This document shows, in pieces, positions 26,101 to 31,627 of a stretch of DNA of 53,754 bases. The notes under the pieces are model-generated. The model saw only the letters and a list, made by a program, of their open reading frames with translations, made no database searches and was not told the DNA's origin. The stretch is from a virus, in IMG/VR virus record IMGVR_UViG_3300005290_000038, positions 1 through 53,754 of that record; one strand, written 5' to 3'. Both the position numbers and the translations under genes were made by a program. Numbering within the stretch: the stretch's first letter is position 1; each line of letters opens with the position of its first letter.

Positions 26101-26143
26101 CCAGCTCTGCCCAGCTACCTGTTGCTCGAAGTGAAACGGCCAT
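23135..26143 (-). CDS. Large tail fibre / receptor-binding-type protein
   Basis: At 1002 residues this is the largest complete protein in the window. Residues 1-235 form a beta-rich domain shared with the next protein downstream. Residues 240-380 carry seven 20-residue repeats (VTPARASLALTTLTSTLRAS type). The remaining two thirds contain LamG-like jelly-roll segments, for example AGVRLKFLDGAGNTFEGI and WYRLAFSYSFNTTNDLSARL followed by LYIDGILEL. It ends with a YEFCYRSSDP-containing domain. Host-surface recognition is inferred. Confidence 0.75.
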   Translation of the reverse strand: MAVSLRATGSWAELVADGTVAIPATPQAGDRMYLFARWKDFAITATVAGWTAVSGTPFADGAVSSGNGTGSVKVGCWYRDWQSGDTDPTIDFSASPTTASVVIMVMQKGADDVWATPVAVTAAMTTWTTSSQSVSASATATIPAGGAVMGLIGIRDDTATMTRPTTGIDDSGGLVTWNGNYVESPATHHSTTTGDDGAADLGYRLVTTGAAGVTLRMTGTISAAETGAALWVVQGTTIAVTPARASLALTTLTSTLRASVAPLIASFSRTMLMPLLQTSVSPSRAGLTITITSPLLTTAVSPARTLLSITSLTPSPLTRVTPAMASLTVTTFTSSLAGSVAPDMQLLTISTSTPDLASAVTPDTFNLIVTTFKPTVLPFNIVYLDPGGDATQAVGHFNTPILGFGADAGFDTTRKVAGVGSYRFDSGADENPAVKVAGVLDDQRRISCYFHYDSVPDVTHTASGFATTGPSAYSGGGFTNQFLMQTGDNGDYGLATPDQNQGQGTVFGSFGLDAIPPGAIIDSVKIIYEWKVDTVDSEPVSRVKWLIDGEEGPNHDNTDMPLVDTVVEVDVTADRPWERKDLLSPVFEVIAEARRGDTDTAHTQSWDYVKVAVVYHPATVILAIATSSDFEVAQVAITPSLAGVRLKFLDGAGNTFEGITDLLVDTWYRLAFSYSFNTTNDLSARLYIDGILELSLTEVSTAGVGILTVNRLHYGWLVSPGVDHVCWFDQLYIDAGDDLSDPGDIRSTAKLPAAVNDGEWTTTVGTGAVDERPLSITNYVKHTLTSTARQTYTLQAADTGDTDISGETVAGYMGWAWAKVQFDDFWDLALVVNGADVDRTNQISPTVSLLRHAVTSSTYPSDPAGIGMAGSNEAPDTYLYECGAVVAYRGPNTNPNRLLAYQELAEGTILDIVDDLRAAVPSSYEFCYRSSDPETAAALITVTSLDHDGGNIYPQVGTTESPMVLHGGGGRSRIFAGVEVQIHLEVVGGPISIELWHRLNVD
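25004..25426 (-). repeat. Seven tandem 20-residue repeats in large fibre gene
   Basis: Units share V(T/S/A)P at the start, a hydrophobic (L/F)xx(T/S) centre and a P/T-S-x-L end. The 60-nt period is the same as in the fibre gene at 19832-21352, although the consensus sequences differ. Confidence 0.7.
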
Positions 26144-26183
26144 CGGTTCAACGCGTTCTCGTCAGTCTTATAAACCAAAGGGC

Positions 26184-26223
26184 CTCGCAGGAGGCGTTTC
26201 CCTCTCACGCGAAGCCCTGCGAG
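26184..26223 (-). terminator. Stem-loop between virion genes
   Basis: CTCGCAGG (26184-26191) pairs perfectly with CCTGCGAG (26216-26223) around a 24-nt loop. On the minus strand it is followed by gccctttggttt, a poor U-tract, so termination would be weak. It lies in the 100-nt gap before the large fibre gene. Confidence 0.4.
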
Positions 26224-26242
26224 CATTGAATGAAGCGCGACT

Positions 26243-26668
26243 CTACGCCGGGGCGATCTGAAATACTCCAGTCGGAATACGTACCTCGAATGTCTCTCCA
26301 GTGGGTACGGTCTTGTCGGCGGGAGTGGCGTCCAGCGTACAGAACGCCAGCACGTTGCCGCCAACTTCGTAGATAGCGGCAAACCTGGCAACGATAGAAC
26401 CGCCTGACGCGGTGAATGATGCGTCGCTAAAATCAACCGTTACAGTCGTCGTGCCCGACAACGAACAGGTGATCGCCACACCACCGGCTGAGTAACCATT
26501 AGCAGCAGCGTGTTCGTTGGTAACGCCCGCGAAGGTGGTTGACCCTACACCGAGATTCGACGTGCTCAGAAACAACGCCAGCTTCCATGTGTCGCTGTCG
26601 AAATCGAAGCCTCCGTTGAGTGCGTTGGTTAAAGCTGAGTTTACGAGCGTCCAGGGAGATGCGGCCAT
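26243..26668 (-). CDS. Virion surface protein (NGYSAGGVAI type)
   Basis: This 141-residue protein is typical of a small phage structural family: DSDTWKLALFLSTSN, then NEHAAANGYSAGGVAITC, a VDFSDASFTASGG strand and an RFAAIYEVGG segment. AAGGAG 10-12 nt before the ATG supports the start at 26668. It is paralogous in layout to the protein at 18161-18586. Confidence 0.65.
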   Translation of the reverse strand: MAASPWTLVNSALTNALNGGFDFDSDTWKLALFLSTSNLGVGSTTFAGVTNEHAAANGYSAGGVAITCSLSGTTTVTVDFSDASFTASGGSIVARFAAIYEVGGNVLAFCTLDATPADKTVPTGETFEVRIPTGVFQIAPA

Positions 26669-26775
26669 AAGCTGTGACTCCTTCTCTACTGACCAGTGGT
26701 GAGTCTACGCTTAATGGTAGGCGGGGTCAAAATAATTCTACTGGTAGGTGAAGGTGACGAGGATGAATAGTTCGA
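26669..26775. other. Short non-coding gap upstream of virion genes
   Basis: No supported gene lies here. It separates the regulatory pair at 26776-27248 from the virion genes and would be expected to hold a late promoter, but I see no convincing -35/-10 pair. Confidence 0.4.
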
Positions 26776-27054
26776 TCATGGTTGCGCTTCACCTTGAAAC
26801 GCTAACCGTTTTTGTTTCTCTCGCCGATTATGTTCGCCTTCGATCCAGTGCCTAACCCACATTCGATACCAGCCTCGTGGATCTGTGCTGCTTAAGCCAT
26901 AGCGAAACTTCGCATTCTCTCTGTAGACGCTCTCAGTCCGTTGCTCAACGTAGTCAATCAGCGTCGGGTCGTTGATACCAAGCTCACGGAGTACGTCTTC
27001 AGTTACGATCGCTGGCAATAGTCCCGTTGACTCGAAGTCTGCGTTTTCACTCAT
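26776..27054 (-). CDS. Helical protein coupled to HTH regulator, unknown
   Basis: This 92-residue acidic, helical protein (VLRELGINDPTLIDYVEQRT, later YRMWVRHWIEGEHNRREKQK) overlaps the end of the HTH gene by 4 nt (ATGA). The two form a short minus-strand operon at the junction of early and late regions. A regulatory or packaging-linked role is possible but unproven. Confidence 0.6.
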   Translation of the reverse strand: MSENADFESTGLLPAIVTEDVLRELGINDPTLIDYVEQRTESVYRENAKFRYGLSSTDPRGWYRMWVRHWIEGEHNRREKQKRLAFQGEAQP

Positions 27055-27248
27055 CCTCGCTCTCCCTTCGTCTTGCGTGGTGGACGGCCATTGGGTCGCG
27101 GCAGCTTTGCAAACCGCTTTAGCTCAACCTCACTGATTAGCACCCGCCCAAACTGTTCCCGGCGCTGAATACGACCATCCGCAATCAGCCGGTAGATTCG
27201 CTTCGAGCTAAGCCCTAACCTCATTGCCGCTTCGTTTACCGTCACCAT
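27051..27248 (-). CDS. Excisionase/MerR-like HTH regulator
   Basis: This 65-residue protein has the HTH_17-type layout: VTVNEAAMRLGLSSKRIYRL, then IADGRIQRREQFGRVLISEVEL, and a basic Pro-rich tail (PNGRPPRKTKGERG). The ATG at 27248 is chosen because a good promoter would start transcription at that base. A GTG nine bases upstream is possible but would fall inside the promoter. It sits divergently from the first early gene and is a candidate switch regulator. Confidence 0.8.
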   Translation of the reverse strand: MVTVNEAAMRLGLSSKRIYRLIADGRIQRREQFGRVLISEVELKRFAKLPRPNGRPPRKTKGERG

Positions 27249-27255
27249 GACCAGC

Positions 27256-27284
27256 ACTGTAACCTAACCCGCGAAGGTTGTCAA
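27256..27284 (-). promoter_or_regulatory. Leftward promoter for HTH regulator, leaderless
   Basis: TTGACA (27284-27279 on minus) is separated by 17 nt from TACAGT (27261-27256). The ATG at 27248 starts 7 nt after the -10 box, where transcription should begin. No Shine-Dalgarno precedes the ATG. Confidence 0.65.
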
Positions 27285-27304
27285 TAATAAAGTTGAGAAA
27301 AGTG

Positions 27305-27333
27305 TTGACAAGCTTCTACAGTTCGTGTAGGAT
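27305..27333 (+). promoter_or_regulatory. Rightward early promoter, leaderless
   Basis: A perfect TTGACA (27305-27310), 17-nt spacer and TAGGAT (27328-27333). The first early ATG is at 27343, 9 nt after the -10 box, so the mRNA has almost no leader. A dyad CTACAGTTCGTGTAG (27316-27330) overlaps the spacer and -10 start and is a candidate operator. The -35 boxes of the divergent promoters form the inverted repeat TTGTCAA/TTGACAA. Confidence 0.75.
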
Positions 27334-27342
27334 GGCTTCACT

Positions 27343-27639
27343 ATGACGACGACGAATACAACGACACACGAACTACCGGAGATAATCAAGCGGGCATTAA
27401 CTCAGACAGTGACAGACATCGGCCAACTGTCCACTCAGGAGAGACGAACTTTAGCAAGCTACGTGAGACGCGGTCACTTGAGCAAGGGCAAGGGTGGGCC
27501 GTACCCAATGATTAAAACAGTATACGCAGTATCCGGTTTTGACTTTGCGGCTCATAGACAAGCGCACGTTAACTACATGATGCACCTTGCGGAACTTGAC
27601 CGGCAGGAACTTGGCAAGCGCTTGTCGCCGCTGAAGTAG
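27343..27639 (+). CDS. First early gene, unknown
   Basis: This 98-residue protein starts with a Thr-rich tract and continues with helical segments (LPEIIKRALTQTVTDIGQLS; TLASYVRRGHLSKGKGGPYP). Being the first gene of the early operon behind a strong promoter suggests early expression. No family recognised. Confidence 0.7.
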   Translation: MTTTNTTTHELPEIIKRALTQTVTDIGQLSTQERRTLASYVRRGHLSKGKGGPYPMIKTVYAVSGFDFAAHRQAHVNYMMHLAELDRQELGKRLSPLK

Positions 27640-27680
27640 TCAGCGCTCACCTTGAACGAGAGGAGAGGAGAATCGCAACG

Positions 27681-27884
27681 ATGAAAGAGATGACAATTGA
27701 CGAATTTACCGAACTAACCGGAGGCTTACCAGAACGCGATGACTTGGAACGTGTCAACTGCGCGGTGGCTGGAACGCTTGGGCACAGCCAATGCGGACTG
27801 TGTGAGCACTGCGGCTATCCACGGTTTATGCCAAAGTTGAAAGATGGAAAACTGGTTTGCGCACATGTCAAGACTGATAATTAG
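27681..27884 (+). CDS. Small zinc-ribbon protein, unknown
   Basis: This 67-residue protein has CGLCEHCGYPRF near residue 38 and a further Cys-His pair (VCAHVK), a likely zinc site. A strong GAGGAGAGGAGA ribosome binding site precedes the ATG. Confidence 0.65.
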   Translation: MKEMTIDEFTELTGGLPERDDLERVNCAVAGTLGHSQCGLCEHCGYPRFMPKLKDGKLVCAHVKTDN

Positions 27885-28007
27885 CCGCCCCGTAGCCGAT
27901 TTCCCCTGCGCCGTGGTCAGGGAAGGAATAAAAACCAGCGAGCGGGGCTGTGAGGCTCAGCAATGGTGCTTCCAGTGACATGCAACCAGCAACCAAAGGA
28001 GTGAAGA

Positions 28008-28187
28008 ATGGCAATGAGCACGAATATTATTGCAAACATCAGGGAGAGCGAGCTAATCACATTGCCCAGCGGTCAGATTGTCGGATCGCCAATGACCCGG
28101 CGAGAGTTGAAGATCCGGCTCTGGCAGGCGAAACGAGAACGACGGGCTGCGTTCAGGCGGGAGAAGCGGGAGGCGAGGAAGCGATGA
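28008..28187 (+). CDS. Small basic protein, unknown
   Basis: This 59-codon gene is preceded by AAAGGAG 6-8 nt upstream. The N-terminus is moderately hydrophobic (MAMSTNIIANIRESELITLP) and the C-terminus is a very basic helix (RRELKIRLWQAKRERR and on). Its stop overlaps the next ATG (ATGA). A longer frame on the same strand covering this interval is a shadow. Confidence 0.65.
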   Translation: MAMSTNIIANIRESELITLPSGQIVGSPMTRRELKIRLWQAKRERRAAFRREKREARKR

Positions 28188-28375
28188 AGGAGAGCGAAAT
28201 ACCCGAAACACTGGTAACAATGGCACTGGCGTCAGCAGCAACGCTGAGCGGAATTGCAGACAGTCAGAAACGCCGGGGAAGCATGGATAGTCCTCCCGGA
28301 ACGCGACGCAAACGTCACAAGGTCAAACAGCGACGACAACAGGCCAAGGCGTCGAGAAAGAGGAATAGGCGATGA
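28184..28375 (+). CDS. Small protein with very basic tail, unknown
   Basis: This 63-residue product starts MKESEIPETLVTMALASAAT and ends in a Lys/Arg/Gln-rich tail suited to nucleic-acid binding. The start is chosen because of the ATGA coupling with the upstream gene; a longer frame from 27950 would run over that gene out of phase. Confidence 0.6.
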   Translation: MKESEIPETLVTMALASAATLSGIADSQKRRGSMDSPPGTRRKRHKVKQRRQQAKASRKRNRR

Positions 28376-28833
28376 GCAGCACAGGCTACGGACCATGCGG
28401 ATGCGAGACGGGCGCTTGGCCAAGATCAATGTGTCCGACTCATGCAGGGAGTGGAACAACTTCGACGGCTATAGTTGAAGACGACCAACTCCGCGCCCGC
28501 GTCTCCGCGCTCATCGACCAGATTCACGAGCTGAAACGTGCTCGCCGGGAGGAACAGAAGCTTTGCGCCGAAGTACTTGACGCGTCTCAGGAGATAGCCG
28601 ATGCGATTCTCAAGGGTGCACCATCGGCGGGCATCGTGCGGATACTGGCGACGAGGTTGAGTCACGAGTTGAACCACTACTACAAAGCGAAACAGGCGGC
28701 GAATGAAGCGGGACACCTTCCGCCCGAGAAGCCGGTTGACGTACACGAACATTGTCGCAGGCAACTGGAGATTGCGATCAGTGAGCGCAATGCTTTGCGT
28801 AAGGCGCGGAAGGGAAGGACGGAGAAGCGATGA
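28372..28833 (+). CDS. Cys-containing coiled-coil protein, unknown
   Basis: This 153-residue protein has an N-terminal CGCETGAWPRSMCPTH motif. A long helical, coiled-coil-like region follows (residues 35-150; LRARVSALIDQIHELKRARR and ISERNALRKARKG). It overlaps both neighbours by 4 nt. Function unknown. Confidence 0.65.
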   Translation: MSSTGYGPCGCETGAWPRSMCPTHAGSGTTSTAIVEDDQLRARVSALIDQIHELKRARREEQKLCAEVLDASQEIADAILKGAPSAGIVRILATRLSHELNHYYKAKQAANEAGHLPPEKPVDVHEHCRRQLEIAISERNALRKARKGRTEKR

Positions 28834-29045
28834 CTACCAGCTACGACAACAAGTGCCGCCAGTGCGACGACGGTATATTACGCGGGGAGGATGGCGAGGA
28901 AACCATTTGTAACGTCTGTGATGGTTACGGCTACCTGCTCACGTTTGAGGGTCATGCGCTACTGGAATTTCTCAAGCGCCGTGGCTACGGGGAACCGATG
29001 AGCCCACGCGCCGAAGAAGACCTGGCGAACATGCTTGGAGACTGA
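28830..29045 (+). CDS. Zinc-ribbon protein, member of a tandem pair
   Basis: This 71-residue protein contains CRQCDDGI and CNVCDGYGY (one zinc ribbon, DnaJ-like CxxCxGxG spacing) followed by a helix (HALLEFLKRRGYG). The next gene is a shorter paralogue. Confidence 0.65.
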   Translation: MTTSYDNKCRQCDDGILRGEDGEETICNVCDGYGYLLTFEGHALLEFLKRRGYGEPMSPRAEEDLANMLGD

Positions 29046-29061
29046 TCGAAAGGGTGAAGCT

Positions 29062-29271
29062 ATGACTTTCAGTGAAGATGAGGTGTCCGCGATTATCGGA
29101 CAGCTGGATGAGCCCCGCTGGAACTGCGTACAGGGAAAGATCAACTCCGCGTTTCGGACCAAAGACGGAGAATGCCAGGTCTGCGACGGCAGCGGCTACA
29201 CGCTAGCCGAAGCAGGAGCCGCGCTGCTGGAGTTCATCAGACGACACGCCCAAAGGACCACGCAATCATGA
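29062..29271 (+). CDS. Zinc-knuckle protein, paralogue of upstream gene
   Basis: This 69-residue product includes CQVCDGSGYTLAEAGAALLE, clearly related to the second half of the preceding protein. The ATG at 29062 is preferred to one at 29035 because AGGGTGA lies just upstream and the extension overlaps the previous gene. Confidence 0.65.
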   Translation: MTFSEDEVSAIIGQLDEPRWNCVQGKINSAFRTKDGECQVCDGSGYTLAEAGAALLEFIRRHAQRTTQS

Positions 29272-29897
29272 CTCATCAGACTGCTCGGCTTCGTGTCTTG
29301 ATCGGGTGCGAGTTCTCGGGAATCGTGAGGGACGCGTTTATTAGCCGTGGCTGCGACGCGGTTTCCTGCGACCTGCTACCCACCGAACGCCCCGGCCCGC
29401 ATCTGCAATGCGACGTGCTGAGCGTACTTGACGACGGCTGGGATCTGCTCCTCGCCTTTCCGCCATGCACGCACCTGGCCGTCAGCGGCGCAAGGTGGTT
29501 CAAGGGCAAGCGCGACGAGCAACTGGCGGCGATTCAGTTTGTCGAGAGATTATGGAACGCTCCTGTACCACGAATCGCTATCGAGAATCCGATTGGCGTG
29601 CTGTCCACGCGGAGCGGCCTAGGAAGACCATCACAGATCGTGCAACCGTGGCAGCACGGACACGGCGAAGTCAAGGCTACCTGTCTCTGGCTGAAGAATC
29701 TGCCGTTGTTGCGGTCAACTAACATTGTCAGTGGCCGTCATGCCCGCGTCCACCGTGAGCCGCCGTCACCGAACAGGTGGAAGAATCGCAGTCGGACGCT
29801 GTCGGGAATTGCAGAAGCGTTGGCAGATCAGTACGGACTATTTATCAGCGATCGTCCGCGATACATGGAGAAATATGGACAATCCACACTTGGTTAA
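29268..29897 (+). CDS. C5 cytosine methyltransferase-like protein
   Basis: This 209-residue protein has a motif I-like VLIGCEFSG (about residues 9-17), motif IV FPPCTHLAVSG with the candidate catalytic Cys, and a motif VI-like RIAIENPIGVL (IENP instead of ENV). It would transfer a methyl group from S-adenosylmethionine to cytosine in DNA. It is short and lacks a clear target-recognition domain, so modified-base or non-catalytic roles are possible. The ATG overlaps the previous stop (ATGA). The last ~18 codons overlap or abut the HNH gene and may not be original. Confidence 0.7.
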   Translation: MTHQTARLRVLIGCEFSGIVRDAFISRGCDAVSCDLLPTERPGPHLQCDVLSVLDDGWDLLLAFPPCTHLAVSGARWFKGKRDEQLAAIQFVERLWNAPVPRIAIENPIGVLSTRSGLGRPSQIVQPWQHGHGEVKATCLWLKNLPLLRSTNIVSGRHARVHREPPSPNRWKNRSRTLSGIAEALADQYGLFISDRPRYMEKYGQSTLG

Positions 29898-30447
29898 AAC
29901 CGGAGATGTGTTCCAGCGCCTGACAGTCTTGGGTTTCTCACACAAAGACAAGCGATCCCGGCGACATTACCGGGTAAGGTGTGAATGCGGCACGATCAAA
30001 ACAGTCCAAGGGACACTAATGCGAACTGGCAATACTAAAAGTTGTGGATGCTGGAGCAGGGAAATCGCCGGAACACGCAACAAAATTCCCAACAATGGAG
30101 CAATTGTTAACTTTCTGATTCTCCAGTACAAGCGACATGCCCGTGATAGGGGTATAGAGTTTCTTCTAAAACGGGAGGAGGTGGATTGGTTAGTACGCCA
30201 ACCCTGCCACTACTGCGGAATTGACGCAGGAAATATTACCCGCATAAAGAACTGTCGTCAGGGGTTTCGCTACAACGGAATCGACAGAGTGGACTCAAGA
30301 CAGCCGTACACCTCGGGGAACGTTGTGCCATGTTGCGGCTTGTGTAATAAAGCAAAGCGAGACATGCCGCGTGATGTATTCATTGCGTGGGCCATTAGAG
30401 TCGCTCGCCACCAAGAGGCCTTCGCCGCGCAATGGAGCAGCCTATGA
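29875..30447 (+). CDS. HNH endonuclease, free-standing
   Basis: This 190-residue protein starts at ATG 29875 (GGAG just upstream), inside the last 23 nt of the methyltransferase gene. It has an N-terminal zinc-binding region (YRVRCECGTIKTVQ, SCGCWSRE). The C-terminal HNH core is CHYCGID...NGIDRVDSRQPYTSGNVVPCC...CNKAKRDM. This GIDRVD type is common in phage homing enzymes. It ends in an ATGA overlap with the next gene. Confidence 0.88.
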   Translation: MDNPHLVKTGDVFQRLTVLGFSHKDKRSRRHYRVRCECGTIKTVQGTLMRTGNTKSCGCWSREIAGTRNKIPNNGAIVNFLILQYKRHARDRGIEFLLKREEVDWLVRQPCHYCGIDAGNITRIKNCRQGFRYNGIDRVDSRQPYTSGNVVPCCGLCNKAKRDMPRDVFIAWAIRVARHQEAFAAQWSSL

Positions 30448-30659
30448 CTCGTCAGACTGTCCCCGACGCCAAGCCCCGCACACTCACCGTCACCGTTGAC
30501 GACATCACCCAGACGCGCTACGGCTCCACTGGCACGCGAATGCACTGGCCGGTTGATCCAGAGACGACAGCCAGGCTCAAACGCATCATCAAACTCGACA
30601 CCACCACGCCCCTGACTCGAACGAGGAGACTCCTACGATGGCTGAAGCGAATCAGATAA
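30444..30659 (+). CDS. Small protein, unknown
   Basis: This 71-residue protein (MTRQTVPDAKPRTLTVTVDD then a basic Arg-rich C-terminus) starts in an ATGA overlap with the HNH gene. Its first 16 bases match the start of the methyltransferase gene at 29268 at 15 positions. Confidence 0.55.
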   Translation: MTRQTVPDAKPRTLTVTVDDITQTRYGSTGTRMHWPVDPETTARLKRIIKLDTTTPLTRTRRLLRWLKRIR

Positions 30660-31036
30660 CCGTCACCTGTCCCTACTGCAATCGTCAGGCGCGGCTAGTC
30701 AACGGTTCGCAGCTTTATCCTCATCGGCCTGATCTGCACAGCAAGCAATTCTACGCATGTCTGTCCTGCGATGCTTACGTCGGCTGTCACCCGGATACCA
30801 CGCGCCCACTTGGACGGCTCGCTAACGCTGAACTGCGCGCGGCGAAGATTGCCGCTCACGCCGCATTTGACCCACTCTGGCGCTCCGGCCCAATGAAACG
30901 CTCTCACGCCTACGACTGGCTGGCTACGGCGCTCGGCATTCCCCGGCACAAGTGTCATATCGGTGGCTTCAACGTCGAGGAGTGCAAGCGAGTGGTAGAA
31001 GTTTGTCAGGCTTACGCAAAGGAGACTGCATCGTGA
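30638..31036 (+). CDS. DUF3268-type zinc-finger protein
   Basis: This 132-residue protein has the DUF3268 layout: VTCPYCNRQARLVNG, HSKQFYACLSCDAYVGCH, RPLGRLANAELRAAK, and a C-terminal RSHAYDWLATALGIPRHKCH helix pair. The family is frequent in phages; its function is not established. A GAGGAG site precedes the start. Confidence 0.8.
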   Translation: MAEANQITVTCPYCNRQARLVNGSQLYPHRPDLHSKQFYACLSCDAYVGCHPDTTRPLGRLANAELRAAKIAAHAAFDPLWRSGPMKRSHAYDWLATALGIPRHKCHIGGFNVEECKRVVEVCQAYAKETAS

Positions 31037-31242
31037 TTCAGACCAGCGACACCATCCCCACCAACTACCCCATCGCCACGGTGCGCCGCGCTCAACCAGA
31101 CGAGACCTGCGCCACCTGCCACGATGAAGACAACCTGTTTGTTCATCTTCAGCTCGGCACCCACGTAGCCCTGCTCTGTGTCGACTGTGCCGACGAGGTT
31201 CAGCAGCTACTTCGCGCCGTGGTGGAGGAGCCGACTGATTGA
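31033..31242 (+). CDS. Small zinc-ribbon protein, unknown
   Basis: This 69-residue product starts at a GTG overlapping the upstream stop (GTGA). It carries CATCHDEDNL and LLCVDCADEV, one complete zinc ribbon. It is the last gene before the convergent RHH gene; only 9 nt separate the two stops. Confidence 0.65.
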   Translation: MIQTSDTIPTNYPIATVRRAQPDETCATCHDEDNLFVHLQLGTHVALLCVDCADEVQQLLRAVVEEPTD

Positions 31243-31251
31243 CGGCATAAT

Positions 31252-31446
31252 TTACCCGTCGCCGTGCAACACTTCGTAAACCGCTGGCATTGACTCCTCA
31301 ACCTCCTCGGCTCGTTTGCGGATCACCAGTTCAAGCACCGCAGTCTTGGAAATTCCCTGCTCAACAGCCAGCGCGTCAAGTAGTTGTATGGCCTTTGCGC
31401 TGAGTCTGAATGACAATAGCCTCTTATTTGTATTACTCTGCACCAT
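31252..31446 (-). CDS. Ribbon-helix-helix regulator
   Basis: This 64-residue protein has a clear RHH: strand RLLSFRLSAKAIQLLDALA then EQGISKTAVLELVIRKRAEE. RHH dimers bind dyad operators and often repress their own gene. The gene has its own promoter with a -10 box ending 6 nt before the ATG and dyads across the -35 box. Confidence 0.75.
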   Translation of the reverse strand: MVQSNTNKRLLSFRLSAKAIQLLDALAVEQGISKTAVLELVIRKRAEEVEESMPAVYEVLHGDG

Positions 31447-31627
31447 TGCTGTATGTTAGCCCGTTCGGTCAATGTCGTCAAGTGACATACAAATTCTGAC
31501 CGATTAACAGAGTGTTGTACAGCTTAGCGGGTGGTGAAGTGCGAATTTGCTGAGGAAATCCGCGAATGAGCATAACCTTTTACTATCCAAACTTTTCATG
31601 CCGCGATGATATAGGAAAAGGTTTGTG
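31447..31627. other. Dyad-rich non-coding region, candidate control region or origin
   Basis: No gene lies in these 181 nt. It holds nested dyads: CGGTCA/TGACCG (31466-31471, 31497-31502) and ATGTC/GACAT. It also holds a 13-nt inverted repeat with one mismatch, AACCTTTTACTAT (31574-31586) with ATAGGAAAAGGTT (31611-31623). The last repeat abuts the stop of the D5-like helicase gene and could be its terminator. Origin function is inference from the neighbouring initiator-type helicase. Confidence 0.4.
31453..31481 (-). promoter_or_regulatory. Leaderless promoter of RHH gene
   Basis: TTGACG (31481-31476) and TAACAT (31458-31453) are 17 nt apart on the minus strand, with the ATG at 31446 after 6 nt. 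An ATGTC-N7-GACAT dyad (31472-31488) is centred on the -35 box and is a candidate autoregulatory operator. Confidence 0.6.

Noticed and set aside
25641-26261. Plus-strand 206-codon frame
   Set aside because: It lies entirely antisense to the large fibre gene, is Val/Ala/Pro-rich in the way antisense of Thr/Ser codons is, and has no operon context.
27051-27248. Excisionase as evidence of a temperate phage
   Set aside because: The HTH_17 fold is shared by many small regulators, and no integrase or attachment site is visible in the window.
27950-28375. Single 141-codon gene
   Set aside because: The first part overlaps, out of phase, a 59-codon gene with a strong RBS; only the seg­ment from ATG 28184 is supported.
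29035-29061. Earlier ATG for the second zinc-knuckle gene
   Set aside because: It overlaps the previous gene and has no RBS; ATG 29062 has AGGGTGA upstream.
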